Source of the DNA: Parabacteroides sp. AM08-6
Lineage (GTDB): Bacteria > Bacteroidota > Bacteroidia > Bacteroidales > Tannerellaceae
NCBI RefSeq assembly: GCF_003473295.1
Contig: NZ_QRMP01000009.1
Span: 1-64,000 of the forward strand
DNA: 64,000 bases
Direction: 5' to 3'
Positions 50,756-59,599 of the stretch are shown here, in pieces (within the stretch, counting starts at the first letter, position 1; every line of letters begins with the position of its first letter). The notes below the pieces were generated by a model. The model saw only the letters and a program-made list of their open reading frames with translations. It was not told the origin of the DNA and made no database searches. The translations under genes and the position numbers were made by a program.

Positions 50756-53206
50756 TCAGGATTCCAGTTCTAGGCTTGAAGCCCTCTCTGATTCTCCTAT
50801 GGTTGATTCCGTTGATATCCACCCATTTTCTTCACGTTTCCAACTTTCTATCCTTGCTACCACTTCCGGCTTTAGGTAAGCCTTTATGTGTGGCTCGTTC
50901 ACATACAATAGAAATAGTAGCACACTCTTTGCAGTCTGCAATTTCTCCTCCTTAGTGAAGAAAGGTGTAAAGTTGCTCAATGTGTATACTCGCTCCTCTT
51001 CATGACTCTCTCCGTTTAGTGTCAAGCGGCACATAAAATTCTCGTAATACACTCTCTTATCTTCTGGTATATTACTGATTACCCCTTCCGTACGCATCAT
51101 AGTTTCAAAAGGCTTATTATAGCAAAAACTTGAGAAGGCCTCCAACATTCGTCGCATAATATTACCAATACCCATCTCTGAAATTTCATCTAGATCCTCT
51201 GGACGGTCGCAACTTGCATATTCATACACATGTGTCAGTAATTTTTGGTACTCATTTCTTACTGACTGTTCCTTTATTTTCCTATTCTCTAACTCCAAAA
51301 ACTTCTTCTCGCCACGTCCTCCTTGCAGGTCACTCCTTATTTTTACTAAATCAAACACTGACTGTAGATCGTGAGACATAACTAACAATCGGCTATTTGC
51401 ATTGCCTTTTTTTATGTTACTAAACTGATACCGCAACAGAGACATCACTCCCAGCCTATTCCCATAGTCAAAACTTGAAATAGGATCGTCTATCACAATC
51501 AAATATTCTGAGGTATACTTGTCCTCATTTCTTTTTCCGCTAAACAACATTGCAAAAAAGTAACACAGCCCTAGTACATTTCGCTCACCCACACTAATCT
51601 TCTTTGGCTTTACCTCTTTGCCGTTCACCGTCAGTTTATAGCAACCCTCACCGGGTATCAGTTTCACTTTGCGGTTACTATAGAACACGTACTGCAATTC
51701 TTTGTTGATATATTCCAACGCAATATCCGTGCGTTCCTTTTGCATTTTCAGTTCTTTAATAGCAGCTATCAGCTCATTCTTTTGTTCTTTTAATACTTGC
51801 AGTTTCCTTTTATCTTTATCCTCGTTAGTCAATGCCATTTTGTAACCCATTAGTGCAGACGCCAATTGTTTTCGAGCCAGCATATTATTCTCGTGGCGTA
51901 TCCTTTCAAACAACTTATTTCGCTTATTGACTGTCTCATTAAAGGTTTCTACGCATTTCAGTACACGTTCGAGTGCCGTCTTCCATGCCATACGGGCGTT
52001 ACAATATGCTTCACCCATCTTATCAGTCAATGGTGTTTTCAGTGGTTTATAAATGTTACGTTTTCGTTGCTCTATCTTCTCTCGTAGGGTAGCCAACACC
52101 TTGTTTAATTCCTCTTTGGTAGCTACAGCGGCATCTAATTCTGTTTTATTTAAATTATCAGGAAATTTAGGCATATCTATTTTTATTTCCGCAAACAGAT
52201 CGTATGCAATGTTTAAATTCGCATTAAACTCTTTCGCTTCTTTATTTAGAAGATGAGTTAATACCTCAGCTATGGAAGAACGGTCTTTTTCTGTGATTTC
52301 TCTTAAACACAATGGGCAGAATGTCCAACCCTCTTCTAACATATGCAGGGTATGGAACTGTTCAAAGTGTTGTGGTTCCTGACTTATTTTTGTTAATAGT
52401 TCCATCAGTCGCTGTTCTCTTTCTGTCAACTGTGGCGAGTCCAAAGGACTTTCTAATAGTACAGTCAAGTCTTCTAAACTTTCTGGCAGCATCAATTTGT
52501 CTATAGCCCACTCTATTACTTGCGAATCTTCCGCTCCCAAGTATAACCTCATATCAGCTTTCACCCGTTCCCGTAGTTGCTCATAGGTCTCCGCAGGCTC
52601 TTCCATTTTCATAAGTATATTCACCAAATCATCTGTAATACGGCTTTTCAGTGTGTTCCCTTTTAAGTCTCGGTCTATGTCTGCCCACCCACCGTTTTCA
52701 CGCAACCCTTCTCTTATCTGATTCCAATAATACCGTGGTGATATATTCTCTTCGATATTACTGTATCTCTTTACCAGTTCTTCTTGCTGGTTGAATTCTT
52801 CTGTTTTTCTGCTTAGCTCCTCGTTTTTCGCATTTATCTTTTCGTCTAATTCTACTTGTTCACCTAACATCACTATTGCGTTCAGTCCGTCATTTTCCAC
52901 CCTTACGTTGTTTCGTAGAAAATCTTCATCAAACACGAATATACTAGATTTATGCTCATCTGCTATAGGAGTCTCGCTGTTCACTGTGTAGTTTGTTTCC
53001 TCACCCCGTGTCACATTCTCCTCTCGTTCAATCCGTTCTTCTTCACTCTCTGACAACTGTTTCAGACAACGTGCTATCGTGCTTTTTCCGCTACCGTTAC
53101 GTCCATAAACGATACTCAATGACACATCTCCTTTGAAAAGTTCCAGTTCCGTATCTTCGTCAAAGTAACCTCCTTTTATCTTTATCTTCTTAAAGTTCTC
53201 AAACAT
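50756..53206 (-). CDS. AAA_13-type ATPase, RloC/PrrC-like, RIT cargo
   Basis: An 816-residue ABC/SMC-like ATPase: Walker A YGRNGSGKST (about 34-43), a long coiled coil interrupted by a zinc-hook-like CPLC (about 297-300), signature ISVGERNVLGL, Walker B LIVIDDPISSFD and switch His in MSHDLQS. The C-terminal 130 residues contain R-R-M-L-E and, 46 residues later, GESHEEE, a possible R-x3-E...H triad as in the anticodon nucleases PrrC and RloC. RloC cuts tRNA upon phage infection. So this may be a phage-defence nuclease carried by the element; the active-site match is by eye only. Confidence 0.75.
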   Translation of the reverse strand: MFENFKKIKIKGGYFDEDTELELFKGDVSLSIVYGRNGSGKSTIARCLKQLSESEEERIEREENVTRGEETNYTVNSETPIADEHKSSIFVFDEDFLRNNVRVENDGLNAIVMLGEQVELDEKINAKNEELSRKTEEFNQQEELVKRYSNIEENISPRYYWNQIREGLRENGGWADIDRDLKGNTLKSRITDDLVNILMKMEEPAETYEQLRERVKADMRLYLGAEDSQVIEWAIDKLMLPESLEDLTVLLESPLDSPQLTEREQRLMELLTKISQEPQHFEQFHTLHMLEEGWTFCPLCLREITEKDRSSIAEVLTHLLNKEAKEFNANLNIAYDLFAEIKIDMPKFPDNLNKTELDAAVATKEELNKVLATLREKIEQRKRNIYKPLKTPLTDKMGEAYCNARMAWKTALERVLKCVETFNETVNKRNKLFERIRHENNMLARKQLASALMGYKMALTNEDKDKRKLQVLKEQKNELIAAIKELKMQKERTDIALEYINKELQYVFYSNRKVKLIPGEGCYKLTVNGKEVKPKKISVGERNVLGLCYFFAMLFSGKRNEDKYTSEYLIVIDDPISSFDYGNRLGVMSLLRYQFSNIKKGNANSRLLVMSHDLQSVFDLVKIRSDLQGGRGEKKFLELENRKIKEQSVRNEYQKLLTHVYEYASCDRPEDLDEISEMGIGNIMRRMLEAFSSFCYNKPFETMMRTEGVISNIPEDKRVYYENFMCRLTLNGESHEEERVYTLSNFTPFFTKEEKLQTAKSVLLFLLYVNEPHIKAYLKPEVVARIESWKREENGWISTESTIGESERASSLELES

Positions 53207-53542
53207 AGATTGTTCTTTTCATTTTTGATACAAAAATACAATTATCAATTCTAATTCAATATATGAATATGATTATTTTTAAGTCAACTTTTTTAAGCTC
53301 TTAACTCAGCTAGTAATTTAGTGTTTAAATCAGTTCTATCGTTTGTTAATATACCCAAAATGCACAAATCAGAAATCTCTCTTAAAAGCATTATCCAAAG
53401 TATGAACAAAGAATCCTGCTACTTATCTGAATAATAGCATAAAATAGAAATGGATACTTTTGATAATATTATGAGAATAATTTAAGAATTAGAGCTTTTG
53501 TTGTCTATTTTTATACATGGTATAATTTTTAAATGTAAGATT
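53207..53542. other. Divergent promoter region of the RIT element with an internal inverted-repeat fragment
   Basis: AT-rich DNA between the ATPase gene and the recombinase operon. At 53389-53403 stands CATTATCCAAAGTAT, identical to the inner part of the right inverted repeat (read on the minus strand) in left-end orientation, so it looks like a second or older left end. No clear promoter boxes. Confidence 0.5.
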
Positions 53543-54775
53543 ATGGATGTATATGACTACACTATTGACGATTTAATTGTCAAATGCTCAGAGAAAATGA
53601 AAGAATCTGGATATTCTCAGAGTTGCATCAGTGTCCATACTGTAAGATGGAAATTACATGTAAAGCCATTTCTCAGTAAGAGCGGAACAAATATTTATTC
53701 ACATGATTTGGGACGTAAATTTCTCATGGAAAAACTTCCGTCCTTATCACCGGCATCCCGAAAGAGATTCAAAAGGAGCATACGTATTCTTGAATCATAT
53801 GTTTTGACCGGAAATATACCCAAACATACTCCGCATACTCCTACATTTCCACTAACTGGCGGTATAGGAGTTATCGCACAAGACTTTATCAATTACAAAT
53901 TGAAACAACGACGGCAATTAACGACAATCGAAAATTATCGCAGATTATTATCGTATTTTATCACATCCCTAAATATTAAGGGGAAAGATAATATCACTCA
54001 AATATCGGAAAGCGATGTACTGGAGTTTTTAGGAGTAAAAGAATCGCATTATTATAGATATACTGCCATGCACCAATTTTATGACTTCATAGGCAAGTTC
54101 CATCCAGATGCTCCCAATTATTCATATTTATTTGAGTTCATCCATCATCAACCTCGTGAAAAATTGCCCATAATATACACAAGGGAAGAAGTGAAAATTA
54201 TTGAGTCTTCGGTAAGCCGTAGCGGAGCTACTGGAAAGCGTACATATGCCATGCTTCTATTGGCTTCAAGACTTGGTCTTCGCATTTCCGATATCGTCGG
54301 GTTGAAATTCTATAATATAGATTGGGATAAATCCTTTATACGACTGAAACAGGCAAAGACTGGAAATCCGATAGAACTACCTCTGCTGGTGGAGGTCGGA
54401 GAAGCCGTCATAGCGTATCTTAAAGTGCGTCCTCAATGCAAATGCGATGAAGTGTTTGTGACCCATACATGTCCTATAACAAAGATGAATAGGTCTGGAG
54501 CTGCCCGACTAATATCTCAAGCCATATTGAAGAGTGGTGTTGATAATGCTGGGCGCAAACATGGTCCGCATTCAATGCGGTTTTCTCTTGCAAGCAGAAT
54601 GCTTGAACAAGGTACTACCCTTCCTACAATATCTGAATCGCTCGGTCACAGCGGTCATGATGTGACCATGAATTATTTGCGGATTGATATACATGCGATA
54701 AATCGCTGTATGCTTGATGTTCCACCTGTAAAAGACGATTTTTATGAACAACAAAACGGTACATTCTTCCTATAA
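53543..54775 (+). CDS. RIT tyrosine recombinase A
   Basis: First gene of the trio (410 residues). The C-terminal catalytic domain has Arg in SRLGLRISDI, the His-x-x-Arg box HSMRFSLASR, the His of LGHSGHD and the nucleophile Tyr in TMNYLRID. The N-terminal half holds SAM-like core-binding helices. The ATG at 53543 (MDVYDYTIDDL) is preferred over the TTG at 53498. The end overlaps the next gene by 32 bases. The three recombinases of such elements are believed to act together in transposition. Confidence 0.88.
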   Translation: MDVYDYTIDDLIVKCSEKMKESGYSQSCISVHTVRWKLHVKPFLSKSGTNIYSHDLGRKFLMEKLPSLSPASRKRFKRSIRILESYVLTGNIPKHTPHTPTFPLTGGIGVIAQDFINYKLKQRRQLTTIENYRRLLSYFITSLNIKGKDNITQISESDVLEFLGVKESHYYRYTAMHQFYDFIGKFHPDAPNYSYLFEFIHHQPREKLPIIYTREEVKIIESSVSRSGATGKRTYAMLLLASRLGLRISDIVGLKFYNIDWDKSFIRLKQAKTGNPIELPLLVEVGEAVIAYLKVRPQCKCDEVFVTHTCPITKMNRSGAARLISQAILKSGVDNAGRKHGPHSMRFSLASRMLEQGTTLPTISESLGHSGHDVTMNYLRIDIHAINRCMLDVPPVKDDFYEQQNGTFFL

Positions 54776-55754
54776 GAATGATTTTAAGAGCATATTTTCT
54801 CCATACATATTACGTTTTTTGGAGATGAAAGAAATGTCCGGTTCAAAACTGGACAATATATTGGCTACATTGCGTGAATTTGACCGATTTGTCTTAGCTT
54901 CCGGTTTGGAATCTGTATGTATGACACAATCTGACATAACCTTGTGGAGAAACAACATATATGGCAAAAAGGCAACAACAATATACATGAAGTTCTGTAT
55001 AATCGGGCAGTTCTGCCGTTATTTGGTAAAGCTCGGCATCCCATGTTATGTTCCTGTATATCCCCGTAAGCCTAAAGAACACTATGCCCCATACATCTTT
55101 TCCAAAGAGGAGCTAGACGACATATTCAATGCGGCAGACGAATTGGAACTTACGCGGAGGGATTTTAGAGTCAAAATATTCTCAATACCGGTATTGTTAA
55201 GATTGCTGTATTCCACAGGCATGAGAATAGGAGAAGCCGCAAATCTAAAGAACAGTGATGTTGACATGGTCTCACGTTCCATTATAATACGGGATAGCAA
55301 AAATAGAAGAGAACGCCTGCTTCCTATTAACGAATCTCTGTTCAAGGTATTTGAACAATATCTTGTAAAGCGTGACAAACTGCCATTATCTGATATAAAT
55401 TCTCCTGACTCTCCATTTTTGGTTTCGTTAGACGGGAAACCCTTTAAAAGAAATTCTGCGACACATTGGTTTCTGTTAATCCTTGAAAAATGCAAGATTA
55501 ACTATACTCCGGGCATTGGTCCCAGAATACATGACCTCCGCCATACTTTTGCCGTGCATGCACTTAATAAACTTGCAGAGGAAGGATTGGATATGTACTG
55601 TAGCTTACCGATTCTTTCTGTAGCTATTGGGCATAAATGCGTAAGTGACACAGAATATTATCTTAGGATTACAAGTCAAGTATATCCTGATTTATCAGAG
55701 GTCACATCAAACATATCAGAATATATTTTCCCAACCATCTCTATCATGCAATAA
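54744..55754 (+). CDS. RIT tyrosine recombinase B
   Basis: A 336-residue tyrosine recombinase with all catalytic residues visible: Arg in STGMRIGEAANL, HDLRHTFAVH, the His of IGHKCVSDTE and Tyr in EYYLRI. It starts inside the end of recombinase A (32-base overlap) and ends 2 bases before recombinase C, so the three are translated as one unit. Confidence 0.9.
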   Translation: MNNKTVHSSYKNDFKSIFSPYILRFLEMKEMSGSKLDNILATLREFDRFVLASGLESVCMTQSDITLWRNNIYGKKATTIYMKFCIIGQFCRYLVKLGIPCYVPVYPRKPKEHYAPYIFSKEELDDIFNAADELELTRRDFRVKIFSIPVLLRLLYSTGMRIGEAANLKNSDVDMVSRSIIIRDSKNRRERLLPINESLFKVFEQYLVKRDKLPLSDINSPDSPFLVSLDGKPFKRNSATHWFLLILEKCKINYTPGIGPRIHDLRHTFAVHALNKLAEEGLDMYCSLPILSVAIGHKCVSDTEYYLRITSQVYPDLSEVTSNISEYIFPTISIMQ

Positions 55755-55756
55755 TA

Positions 55757-56803
55757 ATGAAACAACAGACTGAATTACCATTAGCGAAGTATATCGGAAC
55801 TTTCTTCTCTTCATATTTATCAGCGGAAAGGGGAGCCAGTCCACATACAATACGTTCATATGCCAATGCCATTGCTTCATATCTTGATTATATGGAAACT
55901 GTAAAAGGTATTGCGACAGAACGCATATTGACTACATCTTTTAATAAAGAAAATGTTCTTGATTTTCTTTCATGGATAGAAAATAAGAAAGGCGTATCCG
56001 TGCAGACCCGCAATCAGAGGCTGGCCGCAATGCACTCTTTATCTCGATACCTGTTACATTCAGATGTGACACATATAGACCGTTGGCAGGAGATTTTGTC
56101 TATCAAATCTAAAAGAGCACGGCTTAAACCCATGACATTCTTATCGGTAGATGGAGTTAGATTGCTCCTTAAACAAATCCCGACAGATAGTATTTATGGT
56201 AGGAGAAATCTTGCCATGTTCGCTTTGTTGTATGACACGGGAGCCCGTGTTCAAGAACTCATTTTGCTACGACCGTGTGATCTTCATCTGGAATCACCGG
56301 CATATCTTATTTTGCAGGGAAAAGGAAACAAGAACCGAGCTGTTCCCCTTCATGAAAAACAGGTTGCCATTCTTCGAAAATATATCAATGACAACAAATT
56401 ATATAGGACAGAGCTTCAGACAGAGCCATTATTCAGAAATCGCAATGGAAGCAGACTTACAGGCGCAGGTGTCACATACTTGCTAATGAAATATGTGACA
56501 CTGGCCCACATGAAAAATCCCGATTTAGTGCCAAAGCGAATTTCTCCTCATTGCCTACGGCATAGCAAGGCAATGCATTTGCTTCAAGCCGGAGTTAATC
56601 TAGTTTATATTAGGGATATATTAGGTCATGTTTCAATACTGACAACTGAAATATATGCCCGTGCAGACTCAAAGCAAAAAAGAGAGGCACTTGAAGCCGC
56701 CTATAAAGATGTCATACCGTCTGAAGAGTATCCCAAACCAACATGGGAATCTAACAAGTCTCTTAAAGAATGGCTCAAAAGCCTTGGAACACATACACAT
56801 TGA
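55757..56803 (+). CDS. RIT tyrosine recombinase C
   Basis: A 348-residue XerC/D-like recombinase: SAM-like N-terminal domain (AERGASPHTIRSYANAIASY, about 19-38), Arg in DTGARVQELILL, the box HCLRHSKAMHL, LGHVSILTTEIYARAD with the Tyr nucleophile. Third gene of the trio. It converges with the M23 peptidase frame 11 bases later. Confidence 0.9.
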   Translation: MKQQTELPLAKYIGTFFSSYLSAERGASPHTIRSYANAIASYLDYMETVKGIATERILTTSFNKENVLDFLSWIENKKGVSVQTRNQRLAAMHSLSRYLLHSDVTHIDRWQEILSIKSKRARLKPMTFLSVDGVRLLLKQIPTDSIYGRRNLAMFALLYDTGARVQELILLRPCDLHLESPAYLILQGKGNKNRAVPLHEKQVAILRKYINDNKLYRTELQTEPLFRNRNGSRLTGAGVTYLLMKYVTLAHMKNPDLVPKRISPHCLRHSKAMHLLQAGVNLVYIRDILGHVSILTTEIYARADSKQKREALEAAYKDVIPSEEYPKPTWESNKSLKEWLKSLGTHTH

Positions 56804-56814
56804 TGACTCAGAAT

Positions 56815-57546
56815 TTATTTGTTTAAAACCTCCATGATATAATCCAACATTATCTGCGGGTCAAGGGGATGATGCCCTTTGTATAACGTCAAATGTAAAT
56901 GTGGACCTGTTGAACGACCGGTCGAGCCTACAAACCCGACCGGTTCACCAGGATGTATTGCCTGTCCTTGCTTAACCAATATTGTTGACAAATGGCAGTA
57001 GATAACCGTATAGTTATCATGTTGTATGACCACATGGCAACCGCGAGACTTATCTCTCCCAACAGCAATAATTGTACCTGGAATCATAGCATATGTCTTT
57101 TCTCCCATACGGGCTTGCAGGTCTATGCCATTGTGGTGCTTTTGTCGTTTTGTGAACGGATCTATCCTAACTCCAAATTTCGATGACACATGAATGCGTT
57201 TCAAAGGCAACGAAACTTCTATTTTGTAAAACGGGACTTGATTCTTACCTACAAACTTTTCTTTTACCAAACAATTATTATCATAAGGTATATCAGTTTT
57301 GAGAGGTATAATGTCTTTATTCTTAATGGCATTACAGTTTATACTTTGGATAATGTTTTGCTTTGGATAATATGGCAGATGATTTCCATGCCAACCCTCA
57401 TGTTCCTTGATGCAGGCAATGGCTTTCTCGAACAGCGAAGCCGGAATCTGCAAGGTGGCGGGAGGCGACGAACCGCCTCCCCGTGGTTGTACCACCATGC
57501 TGCTGCAACCCAGAATCAGGCATGTAGCCGTTACAATCATTCGCAT
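56815..57546 (-). CDS. Chimeric lysozyme N-terminus fused to M23 peptidase
   Basis: A 243-residue product. Residues 1-58 come from the interrupted lysozyme gene: a lipoprotein signal (CLILGCSSM) and the start of its catalytic domain (ACIKEHEGWHGNHLPY). At 57372 the frame runs through the right inverted repeat into an M23/LytM endopeptidase (about 105-240) with HHNGIDLQ, VIYCHLS and GPHLHLTLY, the zinc ligands. The peptidase part has no ATG of its own before the catalytic core, so it depends on fusion to the target gene for export. The ATG at 57546 overlaps the end of traQ by 10 bases. Confidence 0.8.
   Translation of the reverse strand: MRMIVTATCLILGCSSMVVQPRGGGSSPPATLQIPASLFEKAIACIKEHEGWHGNHLPYYPKQNIIQSINCNAIKNKDIIPLKTDIPYDNNCLVKEKFVGKNQVPFYKIEVSLPLKRIHVSSKFGVRIDPFTKRQKHHNGIDLQARMGEKTYAMIPGTIIAVGRDKSRGCHVVIQHDNYTVIYCHLSTILVKQGQAIHPGEPVGFVGSTGRSTGPHLHLTLYKGHHPLDPQIMLDYIMEVLNK
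57343..57372 (-). repeat. Right inverted repeat of the RIT element
   Basis: Exact 30-bp reverse complement of 50367-50396; coding as part of the chimeric peptidase frame (Y-P-K-Q-N-I-I-Q-S). The next four or so bases inward (ATAAAC) no longer match the left end. Confidence 0.9.
57373..57546 (-). pseudogene. N-terminal fragment of the split lysozyme gene
   Basis: Codes a lipoprotein signal and the first part of the lysozyme (SLFEKAIACIKEHEGWHGNH, about 35-54). The catalytic Glu in KEHEGWHG stands in this piece; the remaining part, from YVGFGHKLLPG, is 7 kb away at 49994-50366. Transcribed as the last gene of the traI-Q operon, it now continues into the M23 frame of the insert. Confidence 0.8.
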
Positions 57547-58106
57547 ATGGAACCTTTTTCTGATTTCAACACAGGCGGTCTTATAACAAGCGAATCCCTT
57601 AGCCACGGTCTTTCGGGACTGACTACAGTCCCTTCCGTGTTCTCTTCAGTCTCATCCGTCCTCTCGTTGTTGAAACTGAAACTCAGCTGGAAAAGCTGTG
57701 CCGGTTCGCTGTTGTCCTCGAAATAGATGTCTATCGTCTGCTGGTCCTCGCATTCCGAAGTATAATACAGACGGAATACCTCCCTATCCAGCGGATAGCG
57801 GTCATTGGGCAGCAGCACCATCCCGTCGTCCATACGGAGCGTACCCTTGCCGTCCGGCTGGAAGTAACGGATGGTATAGCGGGCATCGGAAAACCGGCCT
57901 TCGCGTTTGAGTTTACAGCGGACTTCCACCGTCTCACCTTTTACTATGCGGGTAGGGACAGGCATCGTTTCCACCGTAAACGGATATTCCTGCTGCACGT
58001 CCAGTTCATTGTCACAGGACACCAGGGCAAACGCCGCCAGTACCACGAGCGTTGCCGAAAAAAATGCGGCCAACGCGTTCTTTACATTTCTCTTTTTCAT
58101 ATTCAT
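57537..58106 (-). CDS. traQ: Conjugation protein TraQ (DUF3872)
   Basis: A 189-residue lipoprotein (signal ending ALVSC, Cys at about 30) followed by a beta-rich, Ig-like domain (about 40-150) with TFVETMP-type edges and LYYTSECEDQQTIDIYFEDN. TraQ is the conserved protein at the end of the tra operon of CTnDOT-type elements; its role in the mating apparatus is not well defined. Lysozyme follows with a 10-base overlap. Confidence 0.82.
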   Translation of the reverse strand: MNMKKRNVKNALAAFFSATLVVLAAFALVSCDNELDVQQEYPFTVETMPVPTRIVKGETVEVRCKLKREGRFSDARYTIRYFQPDGKGTLRMDDGMVLLPNDRYPLDREVFRLYYTSECEDQQTIDIYFEDNSEPAQLFQLSFSFNNERTDETEENTEGTVVSPERPWLRDSLVIRPPVLKSEKGSICE

Positions 58107-58136
58107 TTTCGTTTTAATGATTGATATTCGATTTGT

Positions 58137-59018
58137 TTATTCCGGATACCCGTCCATGTTTTGCAGGTACTCGTTCAAATCCTTGTACCCCTTGTACAAG
58201 GCGGAGCAGTCCTCTATTTTATTGCCGTAGCGTTTACGGAGAGCTTCCAGCGTTCTCCGTCCCGCCTCGTCCCGGTCCAGATAGCACCGGATATGTCCGT
58301 ACCTGTCAAGAAAGCCATACGAGCGTTCCAACAGAGCCACCGAGTTCAGCACGAGGTAGTCGTCACCGCACCCGAGACCGAGAACCATCCACGACAGGTA
58401 GTCGATGAACCCCTCGAACAGGTTGCAGGTATCCGAACCGTTTTCCATCAGCGAGATGTCCTTTGGCGACAGGCTTCCCTTGAAGAAGCGGTTGCGCAAC
58501 TCGTATCCGCCGCTGAGATTTCGGAAACCGATGGCGAAATACCGCTTGCCATGCAAGGTGTACCTTGCCTCCTCGCAGTTCGGCAATGCCACACCGCTGC
58601 AAATGCCCCGTTCTTCCAGATAGCGGAGCAAAACCTTGTTGTACAGCGGTCCGAAACGGATATCCGTCAAGCATTCCTTTTTATCGGGATTATCCTTGCC
58701 GTTCTCTTTGGGACGGAAAACCGTCTTTCTTTCCGGGGCCAGACCGCCATAAATCCTTGTGATGAAATCCACCTGTTCCTTGAAATCACGGCTGTCTGTC
58801 AGTTCCCCTGCAAGGGTGAATATATCACCGCCCCGTCCGGTCCCGAAGTCGTGCCAGACATTCTTGCGGATGTTCACCTGAAACGAGGCAGTCCGTTCCT
58901 CGCGGTACGGGGCGAGATACCGGCATTCATCCCCGCGCTGTCTTTTCGGCTCGTGTCCCAATCGCGCCAGAAAGTCCGTAATCGGGATTCCTCTTATTTC
59001 CTCCATGTTCATGGGCAT
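58137..59018 (-). CDS. traP: TraP, primase-like conjugation protein
   Basis: A 293-residue protein with a degenerate CHC2-type zinc region (GDECRYLAPYREERTASFQV, about 29-48; most Cys ligands are missing) and a TOPRIM-like domain (about 185-285) with NLFEGFIDYLSW and the acidic pair in RCYLDRDEAGRRT. TraP proteins are proposed to prime synthesis of the complementary strand in the recipient. Located between traO and traQ, 7 bases from traO. Confidence 0.85.
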   Translation of the reverse strand: MPMNMEEIRGIPITDFLARLGHEPKRQRGDECRYLAPYREERTASFQVNIRKNVWHDFGTGRGGDIFTLAGELTDSRDFKEQVDFITRIYGGLAPERKTVFRPKENGKDNPDKKECLTDIRFGPLYNKVLLRYLEERGICSGVALPNCEEARYTLHGKRYFAIGFRNLSGGYELRNRFFKGSLSPKDISLMENGSDTCNLFEGFIDYLSWMVLGLGCGDDYLVLNSVALLERSYGFLDRYGHIRCYLDRDEAGRRTLEALRKRYGNKIEDCSALYKGYKDLNEYLQNMDGYPE

Positions 59019-59024
59019 TGGCAG

Positions 59025-59597
59025 TTAATTGATGATTATCTTGACGCCCAGCCCGAACTGAGTCGTGAACACCCCTAACGGACTGCCCCACAGGGCACGC
59101 TCACGCACATTGGCAAGCAGGACTATCCTGTCGGTAATGTAGGTTTCCAGCTCCAAAGTGAGCGCACCGCCGTAGAGGAAGGCATCACCGGCAAGAAGCC
59201 TTGAACCGTCGTGCATCATCCTGTCACCCCAATTCACCGTCTCATATCCTATAAGGGCTGAACCGCCGATGGAAAGGAACAATGTATTTGAGGGGTCGGA
59301 CAGGAACTTCAGGTAATAGCCTCCCTCTGCCGTGAACTGGGCACGGGGTACGGATATGGTGCGATACTCATAATTCTTCAGCAGGTATTCCGCACCTGCC
59401 ACCCAGCGGTTGGCTTTCTTCGTGTATCCCGATACCGCGAATCCGGTATAATAATTCAAAGGCCCTTTAGAACCGCCCGCAAAACCGCCACGAAGTTCCA
59501 CACCCATCATTCCGGGAAGATACCGTTGGGCGTATGCCTGCCCTGAAAACAGGGCAAGCGATACGACTGCAACACACAGATAAATTACCTTACGCAT
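59025..59597 (-). CDS. traO: Conjugation protein TraO
   Basis: A 190-residue outer-membrane protein: signal peptide (ending SGQAYAQ, about 1-23) and an eight-stranded-barrel-like mature part (GVELRGGFAGGSKG at the start, FGLGVKIIIN at the end with a final aromatic/hydrophobic pattern). TraO is a standard component of the Bacteroides mating channel. It starts two bases after traN ends. Confidence 0.87.
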   Translation of the reverse strand: MRKVIYLCVAVVSLALFSGQAYAQRYLPGMMGVELRGGFAGGSKGPLNYYTGFAVSGYTKKANRWVAGAEYLLKNYEYRTISVPRAQFTAEGGYYLKFLSDPSNTLFLSIGGSALIGYETVNWGDRMMHDGSRLLAGDAFLYGGALTLELETYITDRIVLLANVRERALWGSPLGVFTTQFGLGVKIIIN

Positions 59598-59599
59598 AA

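Larger units (their letters stand above)
50367..57372 (+). mobile_element. RIT element (recombinase in trio) with ATPase cargo, inserted in the ICE lysozyme gene
   Basis: About 7.0 kb bounded by perfect 30-bp inverted repeats, with TA at both junctions. It carries three overlapping or abutting tyrosine recombinase genes, the hallmark of RIT elements, plus an AAA ATPase gene on the other strand and a startless M23 peptidase frame at the right end. It is visibly richer in A+T than the surrounding ICE. It splits the lysozyme gene into 57373-57546 and 49994-50366; deleting 50367-57372 with one TA kept restores the frame. The RIT assignment is firm on gene content; the precise ends come from the repeats. 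Confidence 0.85.

Noticed and set aside
57190..57726. 178-residue plus-strand ORF across the right RIT end
   Set aside because: Antisense to the chimeric peptidase and traQ; no protein features.
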